From: Rhabdornis inornatus
Taxonomy: Eukaryota; Chordata; Aves; Passeriformes; Rhabdornithidae
Assembly: GCA_013397075.1 (NCBI GenBank)
Contig: VWZS01000184.1
Span: 637,059-701,058 of the forward strand
Direction: 5' to 3'
DNA length: 64,000 bases
The notes beneath the pieces were generated by a model. That model was not told the origin of the DNA, searched no databases, and worked only from the letters and a program-made list of their open reading frames with translations. The position numbers were made by a program, and so were the translations under genes. Each line of letters starts with the position of its first letter. Within the stretch, counting starts at the first letter, position 1. Positions 1 through 11,559 of this stretch are shown piece after piece.

Positions 1-2200
1 AAATGGCAGTCAGAATTAAAGCTTCCTTATGAATTGTATTCCATTTTTTCACTTGTCTCTCCATCTTTGTAAAGAAGCAAAAGGCATAGAAGCAGAATCC
101 CAGTAGGAATCTGGTGAAATATTTGTAAAATTAATAGCCAAATAAGGCATTCATATAGAAAACATGTTAAGCAAGATGTATTACCTTGCAGCCTGAATGA
201 AGTATTTCATAGAATTTGAAATTCAAATGCTTTTATTAAATGAAGGTTTTAAGATGTTTCAAAATTGAATACTAAGCACAAGTGGCGAACTGTCAGTCAA
301 ACATATCAGTGAACTCAGCTGCATTGGCTTAAAACTGCATGCTAATGTAAACACACTCTTCAGCTCCTGTTCAAGGAAAATGACAGTTTAGCAAATGTTA
401 TAATCCTTTAGGGCAAGCCTGAACCTTCAGACTCAGATAGACGACATAAAACTCTGACATTCCAGGATGAGCTCTGGAAAGGAGCTGTGCCTCCCAGGGT
501 ATGCCTTTTGTTCCAGTACAAATATGACTGCAACTAAGATTCACATAAAGTATTTTTAAGCACAACTACAGGTAGCAGGAACAATACAGCCATTATTACA
601 GCAATTCTTCTCTGCATATCCAAGAAACTCCAAGTCAGTAATCTACTTAAGAAGTCTTGTGCATGGCTACTCCATTTCATGCCCAGCTGGCCTTGGTGAC
701 CAGACCTTTATATATGGAAATGAATCTTCTTAACTCTACCAGCCACAGCAATTTACTATTAGTGGAAAATATCAATTTTGTAATCTTGCTCTCCTTGCCA
801 CTTAAAACTACAATCCCATTGTGTCTTTGGAATAGAGATACCTTCACTTCTCTCTAAGCCAATTGAACATCATAGCAGACATCTGAAAACTTTTGCATTA
901 TAATATCAAATATCTTTGGATTACATGTTCCACATCTTCTTTCTCATGGAAACTAAAATCATAGTTGAGGTTTATTGGAACAGAGTGTGAGAATATGGAC
1001 AGAACACAGATGATATGTTCCTCTCTCTCATAATATAAATATAACCTCACTGTCTTCAGTGCCTATAGACAAGGATTTGACAGGTTGTATTAACAATTCA
1101 GTAATAGGTGTCCTATGTTAAAAAAGTCTTGGAAGTTAATGACTCCCTGAGGAAATTTTATTAACTTGGTAGCACTACAAAAATATAACAAACAAAACCA
1201 CCAAGAGCATGCAGTTCTTCATATTAAACTTCAGTGTAAATCTGAAGTCACTGAGATGTCTGAAGGGTTTTAATGGGTAAAAAATGCCCTGAGATAAAAT
1301 AAGTTGGCTCAGTAGCTAGAAATTTTATACACAAGTCTGAAAATGCTCAATTTGGAATATGCACACGGAAATATTAAACTTCACAGAAAAGATATTACTC
1401 TGATCTCCAGGTCATTTCAACCATACTGATTTTCTTGACCTCTAATTTACACTGAGGCTGGTAAGAAGAGAATCAGGCCTAAAGAGAATACTAAGACAGA
1501 TTTTTAGATGACAATGCGACAAAACCTTGTTAAAGCTATTTGTCAGCAAGAGGGATAAAGGCCAAACCAGAGAACGTAAATCCCAGAAGAACATAAAACT
1601 CAGTGTTTAAGGAAGATGTCAGTTTTTCATCATTTAGTGCCTCATGTCCCTTGTTTCCCATTTCAGACATTTTTCTATAAAACTACTGAGAATCTCCGTG
1701 TTCCACCTGTGTTATTCATTTGTCCTCTTGTCACTAATTTAACACTGCTCTATGAAAATACCTCCTCTTGCTTGCTTCCAGTTTCTTTTTTTAATCTGTC
1801 TTTATACAAGTAAAATGAAAAACACTGGCACAGAAAAGAGGATATATAAGGATTCTTACTAAACAAAATGGAATTAAAATAACAGAAGTATTACATTATT
1901 ATCCCCATTAATTCAGAAAAGCAGATATTGTCCAATTGCATGTTTTTTCAGGTTGAGTAACTGAGATAAATAGCTGTCAAATAATGCTATTTCTCTTGCA
2001 TCAATATTTTAAAATCTTTAAATTAAGTAGCATTGATTACTTTCAACAGCTTTTAACAATCAACAAATTTGCATTTCTCTTTTATGCTAGTTATAACAGA
2101 AAGAATTATTTTATAAAAATCTCTCAAACTTTATTGCTTTTTTCACATATATCAATTATGAAGTACTATTGAGTCCTGAGTGTGACCAAAATGTCTGGAT
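1..2200. other. AT-rich non-coding DNA
   Basis: No gene is recognised. The longest ATG frames here are 62-66 codons and have no motif, signal peptide or believable splice context. Around 1886-1970 there is a short match to the MIR SINE core (TTATTATCCCCATT followed later by GGTTGAGTAACT), but the spacing between the two blocks is about 10 bases too long, so it is not called as an element. Confidence 0.6.
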
Positions 2201-2223
2201 GCCACATGAATTTCAATAGCATG

Positions 2224-2532
2224 CTACTGTAATGTATATGTCCCTTCCTGCAAAATCCACCAGTTGGTGTTGGTCTGTATTAACACAGAAATGTGGCTGT
2301 TCCCAGAAAAAACTACTGCAGGTTTGCTGCTGTGGGCACACACAGTTCTTCCAGCAACAAGAACTAGAATGAAGGGCTTGTGATCAGTCCACACACAGTG
2401 ATGCAGGATGTGTTGATGTCTTTTGGTTGAGTCAGCTTTCACCAAGGGTATGATTTGATTCCAGTAATCCTTCAGCTGTGGAGTTTTCCTCCGTTGTTGA
2501 ACCTCTGTTGCCCAGTTCTGAAGTTTTGCTCT
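2224..2532 (-). other. unexplained 103-codon open stretch
   Basis: Reading the minus strand from 2532 to the stop at 2224 gives 103 uninterrupted codons with no internal ATG start; a TGA lies directly upstream. The translation has a balanced composition, unlike the low-complexity ORFs elsewhere. It holds an early tryptophan-containing segment (LQNWATEVQQRR), a middle part HILHHCVWTDHKPF, and WWILQEG near its end. I do not recognise a family. WTDHKP loosely recalls the TDHKPL motif of LTR-retrotransposon RNase H, but the flanking residues do not fit. It could be an exon, a fossil of a transposon or retrogene, or chance. No good splice acceptor was seen at its upstream end. Confidence 0.2.
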
Positions 2533-2534
2533 TC

Positions 2535-4460
2535 ACTTATGGCTATTCACCCCTGAGTTGTTCCATGATCTACTTCAGACCCGCACAACAATTTTATTAA
2601 AAAAAATATTTTTCAAAGGCTTTTAAGAAATCAGGTAATTTCAAAGGGCATGTTTATAGCACGTGCAAAGTGGCACTGCTGAGAGTGTGCATGTGTTTGA
2701 GGAGTAGAAGTGTAGTGGTGGACAGCCACCTTCAAACCTGACAGCCTGCCTGAAAATTTGTGACATGGAATCACACCCAAATAGGAGCAAATACACTGAC
2801 TTTTTAAGCTCAGATAGACTTTGAGACAGAAGACTTAAATGCCCTACCAGGTAATCTGCAAATATGAACTAACATGACTGTCCATAATGTCAGTTGTTCT
2901 CTGTGCTTCATAGTGGTATTTGATGGCTCACACTGCTGAAGATTTATAACTTGTCAGAAGTCACAAAAACATTTTTTTCATAGAGGTTCAACATAGAGGT
3001 TAATTATAAATCTTAAAACATAAAAAAATGGAAAATATTGATATTATTTTTAATTTTAACCAGGAGGAATTCTACTCTATAATAATGTATCTTTTTAATA
3101 ACATGTAGAGAGCATGTATGTTCCCTGAATCAATTTACAGACTTCATAAAATCTCATAATAACTGCATTTGGGTTTGTTTTTTTTTATTTTGCTTCCTCC
3201 ATGGAAAAAAATACATTAGGAATAATCTTTTTCTTCACTCTGTAATGAATGCAAAAGTAAGACCTCAGAAAGTATAATACAAATAACTGCACAAGTATCA
3301 TGGACCTGGCACAGAAAATAAGAAACAGTATATTTCCGACCTGTATATTCTGACTCCACTTACGTCAATAGTAAAACATTTTTTTGTTAAAGAGCATTAC
3401 CTTTAGAATTGCTGTGTAGACCTTCACATTACAGTGAATACACAGACTGCCAGATAAAGTTGGCATCTTTAAAAAAATCCCATCCCATACAATAGTGAAC
3501 AGAGAAACAGTTTTCAAGTCAATAACGTAATGGCTTACTTATGACTAAATTGCTTTCAAGTTATTTATATATGGTCTAGTAATTCTTTAATAGGAATTAA
3601 GATAATTGTTGTTTTATAAAAAATAGAAACCAAACCTAAATTCTGCTTATTCTTAATTTTCCTCTGAGTTTGGTTTTTTCCCATAAATACATATCCCCAA
3701 GACTCCCCCAGGACACTATACATTCTATGACTTATTTAAACATAGGTCACATGCCAGGAAAATATGTTTGAAATAAATAGTGTTAAAAGCAATTTTAAAT
3801 AGTACCTCTTATCCCTAAGGGCAATAGAGAGCATCATGTGAATTAAAATCAGAAGGCACTCTACTGCATTGCTCCTCTTCCTCAATCAAGCTGTCACTGC
3901 CTGGTCTCAGCTTCCCATCCTGCCTCAGCTGGGACCCTGCTGTGTTTCGGAGACAGAAGTACTGAGATCCCTTTCCCTTTACTGAGCATTAAGAACTTGC
4001 TTTAGCATACAAAAACTCCCAAAGATGTCAGGATTTTGCAGGATTGACCCCTACACATTTTTTTAAACAATTACGGTAAGAGCATACTAACAATTATTGC
4101 TGGTTTAGCATTTTAAATATTTCAGTCTCTACAAACAAAATGAGGCTCATTTCTGATTTTCCCCCTGAGACAAAATTTCCACTGATTTACGTAAGAATTT
4201 TGCTGGAGTAAGGACCTCAAGGCACTGTCTGAACATTTATGCTTTGTACTGGCTTTTCCTCCATTAGAGAGTCTCCAAATTCTCATTGACTTTAATGAGA
4301 GCTCAGTAGGCAGATAAATCTGAGACGGGTTATGCTTTTGGGAACTTCTGTACCACTCTTGCAAAATTATTATCAAAATTGCTCTTTCTGTATTGTAGTA
4401 ATAATATTGATAGCACCAAAAATCCTGCTCAGAGACAATCACTGCATGCTCAATGCTTTT
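2535..4460. other. non-coding DNA, no feature seen
   Basis: Unique AT-rich sequence with only short chance frames. A slightly GC-richer patch near 3860-3960 has no ORF or repeat that I recognise. Confidence 0.55.
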
Positions 4461-4464
4461 ATTC

Positions 4465-4601
4465 TATTTTTTTTTTCAGTCTGTCAAAGATTTTTTGTTG
4501 CTGTTGTTTTGGGAAATTTTTTTCTTTTTTATTTTTTTGTTTTTGTTTTTGTTTTTTTTTGGGTTTTTTTTGTTTTTTTGGAGGGGTGGGGGTTGAGGGG
4601 G
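4465..4601. repeat. T-rich / (TTTTTG)n low-complexity tract with G-run end
   Basis: The plus strand is almost pure T with interspersed G (units such as TTTTTG and TTTTTTTG). It ends at 4580-4601 in a run of G tracts (GGAGGGG, TGGGGG, TTGAGGGGG). Overlapping ORFs on both strands translate to Phe/Val-rich or Lys/Asn-rich strings and are products of the repeat, not genes. The G tracts could form a G-quadruplex on the plus strand. Confidence 0.85.
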
Positions 4602-4715
4602 CAAGGTAAGAGAAAGAGACTTAGGGACACAATGATAATGAGAAGAGCAAAACTTACAGTCTTTTACTCCTAAGTGTTCATCTGTATGTCTTACAAACTT
4701 ACTACCCAAAATTAT

Positions 4716-4735
4716 ACATATACATATATATATAT
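4716..4735. repeat. short (TA)n microsatellite
   Basis: Alternating TA/CA dinucleotides (ATACATATACATATATATAT) lie just right of the T-rich tract. This is a small simple repeat. Confidence 0.8.
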
Positions 4736-4759
4736 ACTTACTGCTATTTCTCTCTTCCA

Positions 4760-7700
4760 AAACTTCAGCAGCACTTTCTGATATTTACCATTTATTCATT
4801 CATCCTACAAATTAGCAAACTGTGGAGGTATTTTCCCTATAATTTTAAGCAACATCCTAAAGGACCAACACCATCACCTTCATGGTCAATCTTACAAGCT
4901 GTCTATTAATTTTCAGGCTATGAATTGAAAGATATGTCTAAAGCCAGTTGTGGGATGGAGAGGAACAAACAAATGAGCAATGGATGGTACACTGAAGTGT
5001 GCTTGGCATTCCTGAAGATACAGAATGTGGAGAGGTTTTCATTGCCCATTACAGGAACGGAAAGCAAGTGCAAGGAAGCCGTTTCCTTCACAGCTTGTAT
5101 TTCTGCTGTTTTAATTGTTGAACACGGAGCTTACTCACCTAACCCCTGTGCTCTTCCCTGAGGAAACCTGCCATCAAATGATGACCCAGAAGAAATATGG
5201 GTGATTTCTCTGCTCTCATAAAAAAAAAAAGGAAAAGAAAGAAAGAAAACAAAGAAAAGCACTAGGCTGGTATCAAGGGACTTTGGTAGGATACTTAGGA
5301 GAATATTTTCTGTAGAAGCCAACTGACCATCCATCTCCCTTTTTAACTAGTGTCAAGGCTGGTTTATTTGATGATGATTTGATGCCCAGCAATTGCTCCC
5401 CCTTGCCCACTGAAAATGAGTGATGACAGGGGAACAGCCGTCAAATAGAACAAGCTGAGATATTGTAGCAGGGAGCTTAGCAGAGCTGAGTCCTGCAAAA
5501 AAGAACCATTATAAGAGGATGAAGTTCTAGAAAGCAATTGTTTTACAGTCTGCTTTTAGGAGAATGTTTGTTTTCTTTCAAGATTTGTAGGACATATTTA
5601 TCTAGATAAAGGATTCCTGTAGGAAAAAAAAAAACCAAAAAACATGTCTTACTTGGAAAAAAACAACTCATAAAGAATTCATATAGAATTTTCTAGCTAA
5701 GTTTCTGCTGGATTTAACTGAACTTTGACATCCACACAAGTAGGGAAGAAATAAGACCACTGCCTTTTTTTCAAACATCAGTCGCTCAGTAGCGACATAA
5801 GAAACTAAAGAGCCTTAAGAGCTGCTGTACTTGACAGTTAGCAACGGTTATATGTATATATTTATTGTATTCCAGTATTTTCAGCTTTAGACATTGTAAC
5901 ACCTTTTCCCAAGTGCTCAAAAATATCAGACAACATCTAATACTCCACAGGAAATCAGTGGATGCTCTCAGCTGAAGTATTACTTTCCAGAGGTTCAGAA
6001 GAACAATGGCAAAAGTCGAAAAACATTGCTGTAGTGTAACAGTACAATACTGCACACTTATAAATTGCCTTCATCTTAAATAACTTGTAAATTACTCGTT
6101 TTACATAATACTGGCAATATTTCTGTGCAAATATGTACATTCAAAAGCTGCAGGTGTTTATAAGTAATACTGATGTAAAGCCATATGCATATGTTCTGTA
6201 AACTATAATTTATTTATATTGTAAACTATTCAGCCATGATGAATGCCTTCCATATCATGAATACCAAGATGCTCCACTGGTTTTGCAAAGACAATTATTA
6301 AATGGAGCTAATAAGCACCAGTATGCTTGAGCTGACCCAGTTCATGCAGTTTCTGCACAGCCACATATACCTTCTATCAAATTATTTTCCATAATTTGGG
6401 ATACCTCAGTTCTCATTTCCACCTCTAAAATATCCTGAATAAGAGTTGGCGGTACTTTGGTACTTCAGCATCTTTCTGGGTCTGCCCAAAAGACTAAAAA
6501 TCACAGTATTAGAGAACAAATTTTTCTAACTGTAAGGGTGGCAATTCTGGAAACCATTCTGTAATCCACTGTGACATAATTGTTTTTACCTTGCTTTTCT
6601 CCCCAGCAAATATCACGAATTTTATGTTTTACTTAACAAAAATTAAACTCTTTCTGAATCTGCTAATTCTTGGGTGAACTGTGTGCCAGATGAAATATTC
6701 CTTGTGGCACAAAGTAAGAGGAAATCTGTGGGTGTATCCTTGCAAATTGTTGCTTTGTTTTCTCACTGAATTATAAATACTCATTTTCACTACTAATAGT
6801 AGGGGGGTTTGTTTTCTTTTTAACATGCTCTGTCCCTCTCTCTTCCAAGTCACACATTTTCTTCCTGCCCTTATCATGCTCTAGATAGTGTTTCACTCCA
6901 AATTTTGCCAAATCAACAGTTTGTGTGACTGCTTTGAGAGAAATTTCCTGGTACTGCAAATCAGATATCATAACAGTGCATATTTTCAGAATGATTATCA
7001 ATCATCCTTGCAAAACAAAATTAACCATACCATTACTGATTGAGAGAGTTCTACTCTATAGCTGCATTTAGGCTTTCTTTGGGCCTGCAGTTTTTAATAT
7101 TTTCAGAAAGAAAAGGAAATAGTTTGGGGGAAAAAAAAGAAGAAGAAGAAAAATACAATTAAATCACATAATTTTAATTAATTAATTAACTCAACTATCA
7201 TTAAGTAACTCAGTTTTAAGCAAGTGGTCCCTAAAAACTGTTATAAGCAAGATACATTTCTGATATGAAGTCTCAATGGAATCATTCACAAAACATCTAT
7301 TTTTTACCAAGAGACTATATGATGAATGAGTTTTTAATGAGGAAAAGTTATAAAATATCTTCTTAAAGCATTTTTTAAGAGACAAAGAATGCTGCAGTGC
7401 AAATGCTGATGTCAAACATCTATAATTTAAAGCTGTGTAGTTTTTTATTCCTGTCCTTGGTAATTGGTAGTTTTTCTGGTCTTTCATCTCTTGTGTCACA
7501 ACATGCTCATGTCTGGTGGAGAAAAAGGTATTTTCAGCTCTTCTGAACCATGGTTGCAGGCTGCTAGAATTCATCAAATTTTGGATTGGAATACAGTCTA
7601 GAACAGCCTCAGGGTCACTCCTGTTACACAAGGCTCTGCATTAATAGCCAGACATAATTTTAAAAAAAATCATCAAAACAACAGGAAATATATGTGGCAA

Positions 7701-10330
7701 AGAGCAGCTCTGAGTATCAGTACATCATCAGTATTGAGAGCTATTTGCTTTACTGCCTTTGGCACACGGGGCATATATAGCTAAGTTTATCTATAGGTGT
7801 GCCTGTGTTAGTCCAGGCCAAAAGAAGAGTACAGTAGATAAATGTGTTTGTGGCAGTTGGATTTCAATACCAATAAACAGCTTTATACACTAAACAAATC
7901 AAGGACAGATATGGCCAGCTTCCAAGTTTCATAATATGTAGGTTTTGTAAGAAAAAATATGATTTTTCTGTCTCTGAGCATCATCCAGCCAATATTAGGT
8001 GACTCTTACTGCACATGCAACTGTGAATAGACATGAGAGACTAATGTTTCCTTTACAATATGTTTCCTGTAAATTATGGCCCTTTTATATATATCTAAGC
8101 CTCCACATTCATAGATTCATAACACAAGTCACATTCTACTGTTACAGTGCCATGGTTCAGCATTTGGGAAGTGAAAGGTTGAGAGCTCTAAAGATGGATT
8201 TTGGCACAGTTAACACACAACTAAAATTTCACACTAGCTGATTTAAGCCTAACAGTGGTGGAACCTCAGCCAATAACAAGTCTGTGCCAATGAGGTCAGT
8301 GCAAGACACCACAGAGGATTAGAGAGCCTTTTGGTGGCGGATATGGCTCTGGCTTTCTGTAAAAATGCATTAAAATGTAGGCAACTGAACTAGTTCCATG
8401 CGTGTAGCTCTCATCTATCATAGAATTAATTTCATTTCTCTTCTGTAATGTTAATGAGATATGAAACGTCTTTTCTTCCTTTTAAGATATCAGCATTAAT
8501 GACACAGAATCAGCTCCAGTGAATGGAAAAGAATGAGTTCACCTACACTATAATTTGTAATTGGCTCACTCATGGGACTTGAGTCTTTTGCATGAAAACT
8601 AGAGCTGTGTGAGCTCTCAAATGTGTTCCATTCATGCCCGCATTGTCAAAGAAAAGATTTGAAGGAATCAGTTTGCATTTAATTAAGGCTTCTCTGACTT
8701 ATCGTGAAAATTCTTACATAATATATTCATCAAAAGTTTTTACGAGTCAGGTTAAAGGGAGGCCTACATTTGACATTACAATCTGCTGGTATTGAAAACC
8801 TGTTGTAAAAGAGATCATTATGCATAAAATGGTATTTCTTCCTAACCTAAACACAACCAAATGCATAAATTCTGCCACAACTCCCATGGAACTCTGCACC
8901 TTCTGAGTGGTGACAATGGAGGAGTCCACTGGGTAAGGATTTTTTTTAAGTCTATCAATGGGTGCTTAACTGCTCTTAATTTGGAACAGTGGCTTAGGGA
9001 ACTATATTTGAGAGTCACATACATATAAAATAATTCCATTGTGATTGGTTTTATTGCAGCGAATGCTCATGAGATTTTGTTGAAGGGAAGCAGAAAGGGG
9101 AACAATAGGGGAACAATACCTGATTTTTAAATATTTTTTTTTTTTTGTCATAGCATGTAGAAGTGCTGGTTTCAAAAACCCAGACTGGTAAATATTTCTG
9201 CATTTCTGCCTGGGTTCACTGGATGATCTGGGTGTCTGTACCTAAAAAGGATGCTCCATTTTGACAGTATCAAGCAGTATTGCCTGGATAGGTGTATGGG
9301 GAATGTCTTGCACTGATAGAAAACGTGCTTAATTCTGACATGTTTAAGTATTCCAACTCTACAGATCATTAAGGGAAATGGAAGATTCTGGCTCAGACAG
9401 AGAAAGTGTGACAACTCTACAGGAAAGCTGAAAGTCCTTTAGGGATAGAAAGTATTATTCCACTTACTAATTCTAGGATTGTTCTAATTCAAACAGAGAC
9501 CTTAATCTTTATTTTGAATAATAAAACCATGAATAAAAATTAATTTACATCTCTGGTATAGTACAGCCCCCCTCTTTTCTGTCACCATCAAAAAACTTCT
9601 TTCATCTGTATTTTATACTGATGTTTCCAAAAAGCAAATGTCTTACTTTTGGAATAAAGCAACAGATAGCAGCACTTTTAAAAGACTTTTCTCCTTATTC
9701 CCCCCTTCTGTGTATTATTCAGTTTAAATATTTCCCTGGTTGGGAATCATGAAAAGAGGCAGAACAAATTACAAGGGCAGCTAAAAGCTAGGACATAGTA
9801 AGATCACAACTACGACTTGGTAGTTAAGCTGCTTTTTTCCATGAAAAAAAGTGATGTCGCCAGTGACTGACATGTCCATTTTGGGCACAGGAATGTTATT
9901 CTTGGTATTGCCAAGGTTACTCTTAGATAACCTTTGGAAAGTCTTTGAGCCTTCTCAGACCTTAGTAAAACAGGAATAGTGGCCTTTTGTTGAAAATCAC
10001 CTAGCCTGCCTTTCCAATTCAGTTACTGTGACCAGCAGATCTCTAATCAATCCCTTTAACCTAAAAGGGGATGGAGACTTAAACTGGAGCAAGGCATACA
10101 TCCTGAGATTTGTCATCAGAGAATTTTTGGGTAGACAGCTAGGCACAGAAAGAAGAAAAGTCCTGTTTATAGAATGGAGAAGGAGGACCTGGGCTGGGGA
10201 GAGAGTAGAAATAAAATTTAAGCTTGTGGCTACTAAAAAGCTCTTGAAATCACTCTGTTTTCATCTCTAATTATCAGGACAGCTTGGACCGATCTTAGCC
10301 AGTCCCACCACATATGCAGGGAATAGTATC
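4760..10330. other. AT-rich non-coding DNA
   Basis: No gene is recognised. It includes an A-rich purine tract at 5219-5260 (GAAA units), a GAA-rich tract at about 7133-7151 and a (TTAA)n palindrome at 7174-7189. The 146-codon minus-strand frame at 7191-7631 lacks an ATG at its upstream end. It has no domain that I can see and is treated as chance. Confidence 0.55.
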
Positions 10331-10332
10331 TT

Positions 10333-11552
10333 AGAATCAATCAGAATAACATGTTTTGCATTGGAAAGGATCTTATTCCAACCTCTCTACCATAAGCAGG
10401 GACATCTTCCACTAGAATAGGTTGCTTAAAGTCTCATTCAGCCTGGCCTTGAACACTTCCAGGGATGGAGCATCCACACCTTCTCTGGGAAACCTATTCC
10501 AGTGCCTCACCATCCTCACAGTGAAGAATTTCTTAATATCTAATCTAAAGCTACTCTCTTTCAGTTCAAAGTCATTCCCCGTGTCCAGCCACTACATGTT
10601 CTTGCAAATAGTCCCTCTCCATCAGTCTTTTATGTTCCCTTCAGTTATTGGAGGGCTTCAACTAGGCCACCCAAAGCCTTCTCTTTTCCAGACTGAACAA
10701 TCTCAATTCTCTTAGTCTTTCCTTGAAGGAGAGGCACTCCATCCCTCTAATCATCTTGGCTGGCCTCCTCTTGACTCATTCCATGTCCTTCCTGAGTTGG
10801 AGACCCCAGAGCTGGATGCAGCACTACAGGTAGGGTCTTACCAGAAGAGAGGGACAGAATTCCCTCCCTCTCCCCGCTGGCCATGCTGCTTTTGATGCAG
10901 CCCAGGATGAGATTGGCCTTCTGGGCTGCAAGTGGACATTGCTGGGTCATGTCCAGCCTCTCACCCACCAGCACCCCCAAGTCCATGTCCAGCCAGGCAG
11001 GGCTGCTCTGGACCTGCTGATCCCCCAGCCTTCATTGGAACTGGTTGGCCCCAACCCAGGTGGTAGCACCAGCACCCAGCTTAGTTGAGTCTCAAGAGAT
11101 TCCCATGGGTCCAATTCTTGATCTTGTCCAGGTCCCTCTGGATGGCATCCCATCCTTCAGGTATGTCAATGGCACCACTCAACTTGGGTGTCATCTGTAA
11201 ACTTGTTGAGGGTGCACTTGATCCCTTTGTCTATGTCATTAATGAAGATATTAAATAACACCACTCCCAATACAGACCCCTGAGGGACACCCACTGTCCA
11301 TGATCTCCATCAGGGACAGCTGTTGACTAGATCAGGATGCAACTATCTAACCAACTCCTTATCCACTGAACAGTCCACCAATCAAATCCATATATCTCTA
11401 ATTTAGAGAGCAGGATGTTGTGGGGGACCATGTCAAAGGCTGTATAGATGTCCAGATAAATGACCACTCCAAGTCACCTCCCTATCTTCCATGTGACTCA
11501 GCTTCTAGGAGGATCTGTTCCATGATCTGCCCAGGCATGGAGGTGAGATCAT
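10333..11552 (-). mobile_element. CR1 LINE, 5'-truncated, minus strand
   Basis: About 1.2 kb of CR1 in reverse orientation. The left edge carries the worn complement of the CR1 3' end (AGAATCAATCAGAATAAC, then TTGGAAAGGATCTTATTCCAACC). Reading the minus strand inward gives 3' UTR and then the C-terminal part of the ORF2 reverse transcriptase. A palm motif GVPQGSVLG lies at about 11265-11295, followed by FTDDT at 11187-11201, so both catalytic aspartates are still written although the frame is otherwise broken. Near 11465-11475 the sequence jumps relative to the usual CR1 order, suggesting a small internal deletion. The 5' part of the element is absent, as is usual for CR1. The ORFs at 10422-10715, 10747-10986 and 10947-11153 are shadows of this repeat. 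Confidence 0.93.
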
Positions 11553-11559
11553 GGAACAA

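Noticed and set aside
1886..1970. MIR-like words TTATTATCCCCATT and GGTTGAGTAACT
   Set aside because: The individual words match, but the spacing between them is about 10 bases too long and the linking sequence does not fit.
4332..4760. Overlapping ORFs of 76-113 codons on both strands
   Set aside because: They translate the T-rich/(TTTTTG)n tract into Phe-, Val- or Lys-rich strings.
7191..7631. 146-codon minus-strand ORF
   Set aside because: It does not begin at an ATG, has no domain and lies in AT-rich DNA with no exon signals.
10422..11153. Three ORFs of 68-97 codons
   Set aside because: They lie inside the minus-strand CR1 and carry no intact domain.
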